Below, piece by piece: positions 8,138 to 16,954 of a DNA stretch of 52,537 nt. The stretch lies in the NCBI GenBank assembly GCA_963974055.1, contig CAXBCP010000032.1, positions 1-52,537 of the forward strand, given 5' to 3'. Below the pieces are notes generated by a model. The model was given only the letters and a program-made list of their open reading frames with translations, made no database searches and was not told where the DNA came from. This DNA is from CAXBCP01 sp963974055 (lineage in GTDB: Bacteria > Pseudomonadota > Alphaproteobacteria > MPNO01 > UBA830). Position 1 is the stretch's first letter, and every line of letters begins with the position of its first letter. The position numbers and the translations under genes are program-made.

Positions 8138-11062
8138 ATGGCCAGAAAACCCAAAAAACCGAAACAGGTCGACGCGCTCACCCACGCGGAGGCGACGCGG
8201 AAGAATATCCCGACGGCGGAACTATCGTCTGCTGCCGAGCGGATGGAGGAGCAATCCCCGTTCGCGCCGGTGACCTATCCGCGCGCGCATCCCCTTGCCA
8301 TGGGCGAGACACGGGAACGGGATGAAGACCTCGATCCTCAGATTGTTTGGAAGGGCGCGACGCTACGTCTGAGCCCGGAACAGCTTCATGAGCTGAACGA
8401 GACCGGCACGCTGGAGATCGGCGATGCGCAACTCACCTGGCGCGGCAAGGATACACAGGACTGGTCCGACCTCGTGGTGCAGGCGCCGCCTCTGTATATC
8501 CAGGAAAAAATCCATCCCAAGGCGATCATCGAGGATCTGAAACGGCAGTCCGAGAAACGTGCCAAGGATGATACCGACGCGCCGGACATGTTCAATTTGT
8601 TCGAGGATTTCAATGGCATCGACCCGGAAGCTAAAACCGAGTTCTACCAGCATGATCAGAACTGGCAGAACCGGATGATCTTGGGCGACAGCCTCCAAGT
8701 CATGGCGAGCCTCGCCGAGAGAGAAGGCCTGCGTGGAAAGGTCCAGTGCATTTATTTTGATCCGCCTTATGGGATCAAATTTAATTCGAACTGGCAGGTT
8801 TCAACACGGTCCAGGGATGTGAAAGACGGAAAGCTTGATCACGTTACTCGTGAGCCTGAACAGGTAAAAGCGTTTCGCGACACTTGGGCTGACGGGATCC
8901 ATTCTTACCTGACTTATTTACGTGATCGTCTGACGGCAATGCGTGATTTGCTCACTGAAAACGGCAGCATCTTTCTCCAGATCAGCGACGAGAACGTTCA
9001 CCGAGTCAGGGCCGTCATGGATGAGGTGCTTGGCGAGGAAAATTTTATCGCTCAGATATTCTTTAAAACAACGTCTAGTTTGGGTGGGTCATTTATTGGA
9101 GGAACTGGCGATTTCGTTATCTGGTATGGGCGTGACAAATCACGGACAAAGTATCGGCAGCTTTTTCTGCCGAGTGGGTTAGATCAAGATGTTGGAAACC
9201 GTTTCACGCGTGTTCAGACGCAAGAATATATCCGAAGGCCGATGGATGCGCGAGAACGTCGTCGAGATTCGGACGTACTTAGCCAAGTCCGAATATATCG
9301 TCACGACAATCTGAAATCTCAGAGTGGTGGTTTATCGACGGGTTTTGATTTTCAGTACGAAGGCATAACTTTCAAGCCAGGACGGGGGTTCTGGAAGACC
9401 AATGAAGCAGGCATCCAACGTCTTAAGAAAGCTTGGAGATTAGGTTACCCCACACGGAATTCTATCTCATATGTCCGATTCATTGATGATTTCGCGGTTA
9501 GTCCGATTTCTGATCTCTGGACGGACACCCAAACCGGCGCGTTCACTGATGATAAAGTTTATGTCGTCCAGACAAATACAAAGGTGATTGAGCGGTGTCT
9601 TCTCATGTCTACCGACCCGGGCGATCTTGTCCTTGACCCGACCTGCGGATCCGGAACCACTGCTGCGGTTTCCGAGCAGTGGGGGCGGCGATGGATCACT
9701 CTAGACACTTCGAGGGTATCACTGGCGTTGGCTCGGTCCCGCCTCATGGGGGCCAAGTATCCATATTATTTACTCGTCGATAGCCCAGAAGGAATAGTTA
9801 AAGAGCAGGAAATTTCTGGGAAAATTCAATCTGGCGCGGCGACCAATAACGATATTCGACTTGGCTTTGTATATGAGCGTGTTCCGCACATTACATTGAA
9901 ATCTATATCAAATAACGCCGAGATCGACGTTATCTGGGAAAATTATCAGGCGAAACTTGAACGGCTGCGCCTAGAGTTGAACGATATCCTAGGAACCTCT
10001 TGGGAAGAGTGGGAAATCCCACGCGAGCCGGGCGAAGGTTGGGCTGACAATTTGAAAGGTGTTCATAAAAACTGGTGGGACCTCCGCATCGCGCGCCAGC
10101 AGGAAATCGACAAATCCATCGCGCAAAAGGCGGATGTCGAGTTGCTCTACGATCGACCCTATGAGGACAAATCAAAGGTTCGGGTTGCCGGGCCGTTCAC
10201 GGTAGAGAGCCTGTCGCCGCATCGCGTCGTTCCGGCCGACGATGCTGAGCTGGTAAATGGTGCCGAATCTACGGAGGGGAGACAGAATGCTCCCCTCGGC
10301 GATTTTACGGCGATGATCCTCGAAAACCTCAAATCGGCTGGGGTTCATCAGGCGGCCAGGGAAGACCGGATTACCTTCAATGCGATAGAGGGGTGGCCCG
10401 GCGAATATATCGCGGCCGAGGGACATTTTCTGGATGGGAAGTTGGAAAAACGGGCAGCCATATTTGTGGGGCCCGAATTTGGAACTGTCACCCGCGCCGA
10501 TCTTACCGCTGCCGCGCGCGAAGCGAACGAGGCCCGGTTCGATGCCTTGATCGCCTGTGGGTTCAACTTCGATGCCCATTCGGCGGAACTGACGAAAATG
10601 GGTCCGCTGCCGATCCTGAAGGCCAAGATGAACCAGGACCTTCATATGTCCGACGAGCTCAAGAACACCGGTAAGGGCAATCTGTTCACCATCATCGGTG
10701 AGCCGGATATTGAATGGAAATTCGACGACGACGGCAACATTGTGGTCGAGGTGCTCGGGCTCGACGTGTTCGATCTGAAGACCAGCGAAATCCGCAATAG
10801 CGAAAAAGATGACATTGCCGCGTGGTTTATCGACACCGATTACAATGAGGAAAGCTTCTTCGTCCGCCACGCCTATTTCCTCGGCGCGAACGATCCTTAC
10901 AAGGCATTAAAGACCAGCCTGAAGGCGGAAATCGACAGAGAAGCCTGGGAAACGCTCTACTGCGACGTGTCGCGGCCTTTCCCGAAACCCGAGACCGGCC
11001 GCTTCGCGGTCAAGGTCATTGATCACTTTGGCGACGAAGTGATGAAAGTGTTTTCGGTTTAG
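8138..11062 (+). CDS. Type III-like DNA methyltransferase (Mod), 974 aa
   Basis: Site-specific N6-adenine or N4-cytosine methyltransferase. Motif IV DPPYG is at about residues 207-211 and AdoMet motif I DPTCGSGTT at about 500, the beta-class order used by type III Mod proteins. Residues about 230-470 between them form the target-recognition region, noticeably more AT-rich in DNA than the flanks, as expected for exchanged specificity modules. The protein is longer than usual Mod (about 650 aa); the extra C-terminal 400 residues have no recognised motif and may bind Res. The ATG at 8138 starts the basic MARKPKKPK leader; a TTG 15 bases upstream is the alternative. Ends 9 bases before the ATPase gene. 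Confidence 0.92.
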   Translation: MARKPKKPKQVDALTHAEATRKNIPTAELSSAAERMEEQSPFAPVTYPRAHPLAMGETRERDEDLDPQIVWKGATLRLSPEQLHELNETGTLEIGDAQLTWRGKDTQDWSDLVVQAPPLYIQEKIHPKAIIEDLKRQSEKRAKDDTDAPDMFNLFEDFNGIDPEAKTEFYQHDQNWQNRMILGDSLQVMASLAEREGLRGKVQCIYFDPPYGIKFNSNWQVSTRSRDVKDGKLDHVTREPEQVKAFRDTWADGIHSYLTYLRDRLTAMRDLLTENGSIFLQISDENVHRVRAVMDEVLGEENFIAQIFFKTTSSLGGSFIGGTGDFVIWYGRDKSRTKYRQLFLPSGLDQDVGNRFTRVQTQEYIRRPMDARERRRDSDVLSQVRIYRHDNLKSQSGGLSTGFDFQYEGITFKPGRGFWKTNEAGIQRLKKAWRLGYPTRNSISYVRFIDDFAVSPISDLWTDTQTGAFTDDKVYVVQTNTKVIERCLLMSTDPGDLVLDPTCGSGTTAAVSEQWGRRWITLDTSRVSLALARSRLMGAKYPYYLLVDSPEGIVKEQEISGKIQSGAATNNDIRLGFVYERVPHITLKSISNNAEIDVIWENYQAKLERLRLELNDILGTSWEEWEIPREPGEGWADNLKGVHKNWWDLRIARQQEIDKSIAQKADVELLYDRPYEDKSKVRVAGPFTVESLSPHRVVPADDAELVNGAESTEGRQNAPLGDFTAMILENLKSAGVHQAAREDRITFNAIEGWPGEYIAAEGHFLDGKLEKRAAIFVGPEFGTVTRADLTAAAREANEARFDALIACGFNFDAHSAELTKMGPLPILKAKMNQDLHMSDELKNTGKGNLFTIIGEPDIEWKFDDDGNIVVEVLGLDVFDLKTSEIRNSEKDDIAAWFIDTDYNEESFFVRHAYFLGANDPYKALKTSLKAEIDREAWETLYCDVSRPFPKPETGRFAVKVIDHFGDEVMKVFSV

Positions 11063-11071
11063 GAAGCGGGC

Positions 11072-12721
11072 ATGGAACTCAATGAAATCAGAGTAGAAAA
11101 CTTTAAAAAAATTCGCGATGCACGACTGAGCTTATCAGGCCTAAATATCCTCGTCGGCGCGAACGGCAGTGGAAAATCTTCTATTCTGCAGGCTATTCAT
11201 CTTGCTTCCTGTTTGATGCGGCAGGCAGCTGAAGTACGGTCGGATAAAACCTCGGCTATCGGAATTAGTGAGCTCGACTATCTCCCAACAGATTCCTATG
11301 CCCAACTGGGACACAATGCGAACTGGGGAAATCGGGCAGGAACGCCATCCTCCAAGGTAACTTTTCAGTTTGCGGATGAGGCTGCGGGTAGGGCTATCGC
11401 ATATTCCGAATTTAGGTCTGCGAGGAATGCCGGTATCTCTGTGACCGGCAGCATTCCGACTACGGTCTCACGGATGTATCGAGGTCTGGGAACATTTTTC
11501 AGCGCCTATATCCCAGGTATTTCGGGTATTCCGAACCAAGAGCCAAAGCAGTCAAAGCGGGTTGTGCTAAAGGCGTGTTCCTTTGGTGATGCGAATGTAT
11601 ACCTAAGAAATGCGTTAAATTTGTTGTCGACTGATGAAATAGCGCAATTACAAAATTGGCTATCAGACCTGATTGGTCCAGCGAGGATCGCAGTTGAGCA
11701 TAATGATGCACGTGATTTAGTGATAACCGCGCGTGCATGGATAAACGGCCGATCATATCCTCTAGAGCTACTGGGAATGGGCTATCTGCAGCTTATCCAA
11801 ATTTTTTGTTATGTCTTACTATTTAAGCCAAGAATATTGTTGATTGATGAGCCTGACATTCATCTTCATCCGGACGTTCAGGAACGCTTATCAGTTACAT
11901 TGTCTAGGGTAGCGAGTGAACGCCAAATCAAGGTGCTGCTTTCTACACATTCGCCCTTCATCGTTCGGGGGGCTCCAATAGATGCAAACGTGTTTTGGAT
12001 CGAAAATGGTGTCATTCAAGAGAGTACTAGGCAGTCCGTAGAATTGTCTCTTGGGTGGGGTGCGTTCGGAAAAAAAATCATAGTCGTCTCTGAGGACGCG
12101 GGGACATCACTGCTTGAAAAACTGTTATCCCAATGGCCCGAGATTGAGAATTTCACAACGATCCACCCAGGTCGAGGTTACGGCGCGCTATTGAAGCCAG
12201 ATCAAGCTTGCGAACTATATGAGACACTTGGGCGAAAGTACAAAATAGTCGTTCATAGAGACCGGGATTCCTTAACCGACGATGAGGTGGCCAATTTGGA
12301 GGCACAATATGCATTTGAAGGTGTTTCGATATGGGTGACCGATGAATCAGATATAGAAGCCTATTTTTGTGGACCCCAATTTCTTAGTGACCTTCTAGAA
12401 GTTCCAGAGGCTGAAGCGCGGCAACATATCGATGCGGTAATAGACGCTCGGCAACAGCCGATCCGAGATCAGTTTGCTTCGCAACGTGCGGCCCACAACA
12501 AAGAACTCCACGCTGCCGGGGGAAGCCCAGAAAATGAAGATGTTTGGCGGATGTTTCAGAACAATGTGCTGCGAGGGGCGAAAGGAAAGTTTGTGTTTGG
12601 GCAATTAAAAAACCAAATTCCCGGGAATAGTTTTAGCGAATTGGCCGTATTGAAGCATGAACTCAACGGCGCATTGGCGCATTCGCTGAGAACGCACCTC
12701 GAAGCGCAACTGCGCGAGTAA
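11072..12721 (+). CDS. OLD/TOPRIM-type AAA ATPase, 549 aa
   Basis: SMC/ABC-like ATPase with Walker A GANGSGKSS at about residues 28-36, Walker B LLIDEPDIHLHP near 254, and the H-loop STHSPF near 290. The C-terminal part looks TOPRIM-like: VVSED (glutamate near 340), VVHRDRD near 393 and TDESDIEAYF near 422, the spacing of overcoming-lysogenization-defect nucleases. Immediately followed by a UvrD-like helicase, the pair recalls GajA-GajB of Gabija, although here it is embedded in a restriction operon. The gene is visibly more AT-rich than those around it, suggesting a separate origin. Nuclease activity is inferred, not shown. Confidence 0.85.
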   Translation: MELNEIRVENFKKIRDARLSLSGLNILVGANGSGKSSILQAIHLASCLMRQAAEVRSDKTSAIGISELDYLPTDSYAQLGHNANWGNRAGTPSSKVTFQFADEAAGRAIAYSEFRSARNAGISVTGSIPTTVSRMYRGLGTFFSAYIPGISGIPNQEPKQSKRVVLKACSFGDANVYLRNALNLLSTDEIAQLQNWLSDLIGPARIAVEHNDARDLVITARAWINGRSYPLELLGMGYLQLIQIFCYVLLFKPRILLIDEPDIHLHPDVQERLSVTLSRVASERQIKVLLSTHSPFIVRGAPIDANVFWIENGVIQESTRQSVELSLGWGAFGKKIIVVSEDAGTSLLEKLLSQWPEIENFTTIHPGRGYGALLKPDQACELYETLGRKYKIVVHRDRDSLTDDEVANLEAQYAFEGVSIWVTDESDIEAYFCGPQFLSDLLEVPEAEARQHIDAVIDARQQPIRDQFASQRAAHNKELHAAGGSPENEDVWRMFQNNVLRGAKGKFVFGQLKNQIPGNSFSELAVLKHELNGALAHSLRTHLEAQLRE

Positions 12722-12723
12722 GA

Positions 12724-14832
12724 ATGCAGTTCCGTATTGCAGATAGTTTCTCAAAAGCACTCGGTCGGTTAAACGGTCAAGAGCAATCTGCGACAAAAAT
12801 CACGGTTTATGATCTCCAACAAGACCCGTCCGCACCCAGCCTGAAATTCCATCGCGTCGATAAATCCAAAGACCCCAATTTCTGGTCGATCAGGGTTAAC
12901 CGGGACGTCCGGATTATCGTCCATAAAACAGAGAGCAGTTTTCTGCTCTGCTACGTTGACCACCATGACGATGCCTATAAATGGGCGGAGCGTCGGCGGA
13001 TAGAAACCCACCCCAAGACCGGCGCGACACAGGTTGTCGAAGTGCGGGAGCGGGTCGAGGAAATTGCCTTCCCGCAGACACCCGTTGCGGAACCTTTGCC
13101 CGGAGGGCCCGCGGAAACGCCACGGACGTCGCCGGCCCCAATGTTGTTCGCGAAGCTGTCTGCCGAAGACCTGCTCAATGTCGGCGTACCCGAAGACTGG
13201 ATCGAGGATATTCGTCACGCGACGGAAGATGTTTTCTTTGAGATCGCGGAACATATCCCAGGGGAAGCTGCCGAAGTGCTTCTCGAATATGCCGCTACAG
13301 GCATGTTACGGCGTCCTGACATTATTGAACATGCGCTGAGCGCATTTGAGCATCCCGACGCCCAAAGACGCTTTCGCACGATGGACAATGTCGAGGAACT
13401 TACACGCGCGCTGGACTATCCCTGGGACCAGTGGGCCGTATTCCTGCATCCATCGCAGCGTGCCGTTGTTGAACAGGATTTCAGCGGACCTGCAAGGGTG
13501 TCGGGCTCAGCCGGTACTGGGAAGACGGTGGTCGCCTTGCATCGGGCCGCAAATATATTGAAGACAGATGCCAAAGCCAAAGTACTCCTGACGACTTTCT
13601 CGTCCCCGTTGGCGAACGAGCTGGAACATAAGCTCCGCATACTCTCCGGCGCGGAGAGTGAGTTGGTGTCGCGCGGGACGGTTCTACCGTTTGCCGGAGT
13701 CGCTAAGGAGCTCTTTACGCTCGCCTTTGGTTATGATCCGAGATCGGCCCGACAGGACCACATATCCGCGGCAATTAGCGCGGCGACGCAGGAACTGGGT
13801 GTTTCCGGATTTACGCAACGGTTCCTTCTGTCGGAATGGTCTAACGTTGTCGATGCATGGCAGATTAATTCGATCGAAGCGTATCTTGAGGTTCCGCGGC
13901 TCGGCCGCAAGAACCGCATGGGTTCGAAACAGCGGGAAACGGTGTGGCCGGTTTTTGCACGGGCACGGGCGATACTTGAAGCACAAGGTGTCCTGTCCTG
14001 GCCCACAATCTTCGGACGGGTCACTGAATATTTCTCTCAGCAGAAACACAAGCCTTTCACACACGTTGTTGTTGATGAAGCGCAAGACCTCGGCGTGCCC
14101 GAACTCCGGATGCTCGCAAGCATTGCCGATACAGGCCCGAACGCGCTCTTCTTTGCTGGCGATCTGGGACAACGCATATTTCAGGAACCGTTTTCCTGGC
14201 TTGCCCTTGGTGTTGATATTCGGGGGCGATCATCGACGCTGAAGGTGAACTACCGCACATCTCACCAAATTCGCCAGGTTGTCGACCAACTCTTGCCGCC
14301 GTCGATCCGGGACGTTGACGGAAATGACGAAGACCGAACGGGGACGGTTTCCGTTTTCAACGGACCCTTACCTCAGGCACAGGTTCATCCGGATCAGGCT
14401 GCTGAAAATGCGGCCCTGGCGCGCTGGATAAACCGCGCTCTCGAAGAAGGAATAGAACCAGAAGAAGTAGGAATTTTTGTTCGCAGCAACAACGAGTTGG
14501 CACGAGCACGGGCGGTGGTTAAGGAAGCAGGGCAGACAGCTCTGGAACTTTCGGACCGTGTCGAAGAACGTCAGGGCCGGATATCAATTGGCACAATGCA
14601 TTTGGCAAAGGGTTTGGAGTTCAAAGCGGTCGTGGTGATGGCGTGCGACGACGATGTATTGCCGCTTCAAACGCGTATCGAAACGGTGGCAGATGAAACT
14701 GAACTTGATGAAGTGTTCGAAACTGAGCGGCACCTCTTCTACGTTGCCTGCACACGGGCGAGAGACAGGCTGTTGATCTCCGGTGTCGAATCTGCCTCAG
14801 AGTTTCTCGATGACCTGAGGCTAGACGTTTAG
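12724..14832 (+). CDS. RelE-like domain fused to UvrD-type SF1 helicase, 702 aa
   Basis: Residues 1-95 resemble the RelE/ParE toxin fold (FRIADSFSKALGRL; FWSIRVNRDVRIIVH; YVDHHDDAYKWAERR). The remainder is an SF1A helicase: Walker A GSAGTGKT near 260, VVDEAQD near 448, the NYRTSHQ motif near 508, TMHLAKGLEFKAVVV near 623 and FYVACTRARDRL near 672. Its start is 2 bases after the ATPase stop, so the two are expected to be made together. The helicase probably unwinds or translocates on DNA for the upstream ATPase/nuclease. Whether the RelE-like domain is an active RNase or a structural module is unknown. Confidence 0.9.
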   Translation: MQFRIADSFSKALGRLNGQEQSATKITVYDLQQDPSAPSLKFHRVDKSKDPNFWSIRVNRDVRIIVHKTESSFLLCYVDHHDDAYKWAERRRIETHPKTGATQVVEVRERVEEIAFPQTPVAEPLPGGPAETPRTSPAPMLFAKLSAEDLLNVGVPEDWIEDIRHATEDVFFEIAEHIPGEAAEVLLEYAATGMLRRPDIIEHALSAFEHPDAQRRFRTMDNVEELTRALDYPWDQWAVFLHPSQRAVVEQDFSGPARVSGSAGTGKTVVALHRAANILKTDAKAKVLLTTFSSPLANELEHKLRILSGAESELVSRGTVLPFAGVAKELFTLAFGYDPRSARQDHISAAISAATQELGVSGFTQRFLLSEWSNVVDAWQINSIEAYLEVPRLGRKNRMGSKQRETVWPVFARARAILEAQGVLSWPTIFGRVTEYFSQQKHKPFTHVVVDEAQDLGVPELRMLASIADTGPNALFFAGDLGQRIFQEPFSWLALGVDIRGRSSTLKVNYRTSHQIRQVVDQLLPPSIRDVDGNDEDRTGTVSVFNGPLPQAQVHPDQAAENAALARWINRALEEGIEPEEVGIFVRSNNELARARAVVKEAGQTALELSDRVEERQGRISIGTMHLAKGLEFKAVVVMACDDDVLPLQTRIETVADETELDEVFETERHLFYVACTRARDRLLISGVESASEFLDDLRLDV

Positions 14833-14838
14833 TGTTAA

Positions 14839-15354
14839 TCAGGATGCGAGCCGTTCTTCATTCTCTTGAACGGCTGAGATTTTCTCCGGCGCCTGAGCAA
14901 TCGGTTTATCAACAAGATTTAAAAGCTGTTTTCGTGACGCATGCCACCTGCGGCCTGTGCTATCGATAATGGTCACCTGTTTGGGGTGGCGTTTTCCAAA
15001 ATCAAAATTCAACGGTTCGATAACGAATTCACTTGGCTGCAGGAGGTGAGGCAAGTTCACGTGTTCCCAATAAAAAATTAGCCGCTGGTTTTTGATTTTC
15101 AACTCAATCGATTTAACAGTAATTGGCCGCCGACCGGTGTTCGTGACCCGTATGACAGGCTTGGCAGAATTTGCGTAATTGCTGGTTCCAGCAATTTGCC
15201 AATCGATACTGTATTGGCATTCTATGCGGAGACGACCGTTGTCTCTCAAATCGCGGGTAATGGTCCACGCCGCAAGAAAGATCGCAACGATTGCCGCAAC
15301 GCCGGAGGCAATAGCGCTTGCCCATGACAATATGTCTGACGGAGTCTCAAGCAT
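14839..15354 (-). CDS. Membrane-anchored hypothetical protein, 171 aa
   Basis: One N-terminal transmembrane helix (about residues 8-31, WASAIASGVAAIVAIFLAAW) is followed by a soluble beta-rich domain with IRVTNTGRRPITVKSIELK, a pattern seen in immunoglobulin-like or FixG-like domains. The family is not recognised. It converges on the UvrD gene, separated by 6 bases, and so belongs to a different transcript. Membrane proteins of this form occur in defence islands, sometimes as anchors or effectors, but a role is not supported by sequence here. Confidence 0.7.
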   Translation of the reverse strand: MLETPSDILSWASAIASGVAAIVAIFLAAWTITRDLRDNGRLRIECQYSIDWQIAGTSNYANSAKPVIRVTNTGRRPITVKSIELKIKNQRLIFYWEHVNLPHLLQPSEFVIEPLNFDFGKRHPKQVTIIDSTGRRWHASRKQLLNLVDKPIAQAPEKISAVQENEERLAS

Positions 15355-15451
15355 TTCATTCCGATATAATGTTTAAAGTTTGGCACAACCAATGCATGAG
15401 TGAAGAAAATAGGGTAAACCGTCGCGAATCATTACGGGAATCCATAATCCA

Positions 15452-16669
15452 TCATCCGAGTTCCCACTCGCTGAAATCCTCACGCTGCAACAATTTAGGA
15501 AGCCCGTCGCTCAAAGGGTCAATCCGGTCGGCGTATCGCCGGGCCCAAACAATCCATTCCCGAACCGCATCGGGGTCATCATAAGACCCCGCTTCAAATT
15601 TCGCTTCCACGGCGGCCACGAACTCGAGAACCTGCTGTCGTTCCCGCCAGCGTTCGAGGTTCCTCGCGAGCGCCTCGACGCGTTTGTCTTCGAGTGCCTT
15701 TCGCCGACGTTGTTCTTCCTGCCGCTGGGCGCGCTCTTCCAATTCCTGTTTACGGCGTTCGTCCTCAATGCGCTTCGCCTTGATCGCGACTGACCAGGTC
15801 GAAAACGCTTCCAAAATTCCGTTCGCAAGATTTTCGATACGTTGTGTTTTGCCATCTCCAAACGTATGGCGCAGGCCCTCATACCCATACCGAAGGTCCT
15901 CGTTGAGGGTGACCTTCAGCAGCCCGTTCGGCGTGTAATCCCATTCGGGCGGTGCCGGTCGCGGTGTCCAGTCGGCGTATTGCCAGCTGTGTCGCCGCCG
16001 ATCTTGTCGCTTTTGCCATTTTTCAATGGCCGCGATCTCGGCCTCCGTTGGAGTGTGTTCCGATCGCGTTACCTGCTCATCAATCCTGAATCCTAGCGTC
16101 TCATCATCAACGACAAACACAAGGGCTGTCTCTGCCTTGATGATCTTGTATCCGCGTGACTCCGCGGCCGTCACGAGAGCGTTCAAAAAGGCGATCACAC
16201 GGGTGACGCTGGCCGGGCTGATTTCAACCTGGAAAAGGTTTTGACCGATAGAAGCAACAAGACCCCGATCCGACGGTTTTGCCCGCGCCAGCTTTTTCTC
16301 GGTCCGAGCAACGATGGGATTCAGCTCGGCCGGCGCGGCGGGGACCATCACTTTATTTGAAGGGTCTTTCTCGCGCGCTCTCGAAGATTGCTGTGCGTCT
16401 TTTACAGCTTTCGGCAAACTTCGGGCGGCGCTGCCGTATATCCGGATACTGTTTACCGCAGGATCGGAGAGGGCGCGAAAATGTCCCCGTTGCACCGGCT
16501 TACCGGCGGCGAGTTTGGCCCAATGGCCGCGACCGGGAACGGGTATTCGGTGTTTTGTGCAGATCTTCTTGAGGGCAACGTCGGAGATCTCGTACTCGGC
16601 CGCAACCTTGGTCATGGGGCGCGCCCAGACCTGCTTGAACAGCTCTTCGCGCGTCAATTCTATCGGCAT
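15452..16669 (-). CDS. HTH protein with coiled coil, function unknown, 405 aa
   Basis: The N-terminus (LTREELFKQVWARPMTKVAA then EYEISDVALKKIC) is a clear helix-turn-helix module followed by VPGRGHWAKLAAGK, a combination that recurs in uncharacterised proteins of mobile elements. Residues about 285-345 are a long charged coiled coil (RKQELEERAQRQEEQRRRK). The middle contains mixed beta segments (GYKIIKAETALVFVVDDE) without a recognised catalytic motif. The protein probably binds DNA and oligomerises; whether it regulates or acts in defence is unknown. It stands alone between the island operon and the STAND gene. Confidence 0.8.
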   Translation of the reverse strand: MPIELTREELFKQVWARPMTKVAAEYEISDVALKKICTKHRIPVPGRGHWAKLAAGKPVQRGHFRALSDPAVNSIRIYGSAARSLPKAVKDAQQSSRAREKDPSNKVMVPAAPAELNPIVARTEKKLARAKPSDRGLVASIGQNLFQVEISPASVTRVIAFLNALVTAAESRGYKIIKAETALVFVVDDETLGFRIDEQVTRSEHTPTEAEIAAIEKWQKRQDRRRHSWQYADWTPRPAPPEWDYTPNGLLKVTLNEDLRYGYEGLRHTFGDGKTQRIENLANGILEAFSTWSVAIKAKRIEDERRKQELEERAQRQEEQRRRKALEDKRVEALARNLERWRERQQVLEFVAAVEAKFEAGSYDDPDAVREWIVWARRYADRIDPLSDGLPKLLQREDFSEWELG

Positions 16670-16954
16670 GGCGAACGACCTCCGAGGAGATTTCTCTTCG
16701 AATTGTAGCCTGAAATCTCTTGGTGGCTAGCGCTTCCGCAGGGGAGTAGGGGCGGGGCGCGTTTATACGGCGCTTAGGAGTTGGTCCTCTGTCGCAAGGG
16801 GGTATGAAGGCGGGAAGGATGATATCGAAACCCTGCGATACGAGGCTATGTCTTCTCCTTCTCGGTATAGCGGATAATGCAGGATGGCGCCGACGAGCAG
16901 GCTGAGGCTGGTCTCAGAGGTGCCGCCGCTGAGTTGCGAAACCACACACTGATC

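Noticed and set aside
8138..11062. Type I HsdM rather than type III Mod
   Set aside because: Motif IV precedes motif I, there is no HsdS gene, and the partner helicase carries a C-terminal PD-(D/E)XK site of type III kind.
4310..14832. DISARM or BREX system
   Set aside because: No DUF1998, PLD, BrxC/PglZ or BrxL-like protein is present, so those names do not fit.
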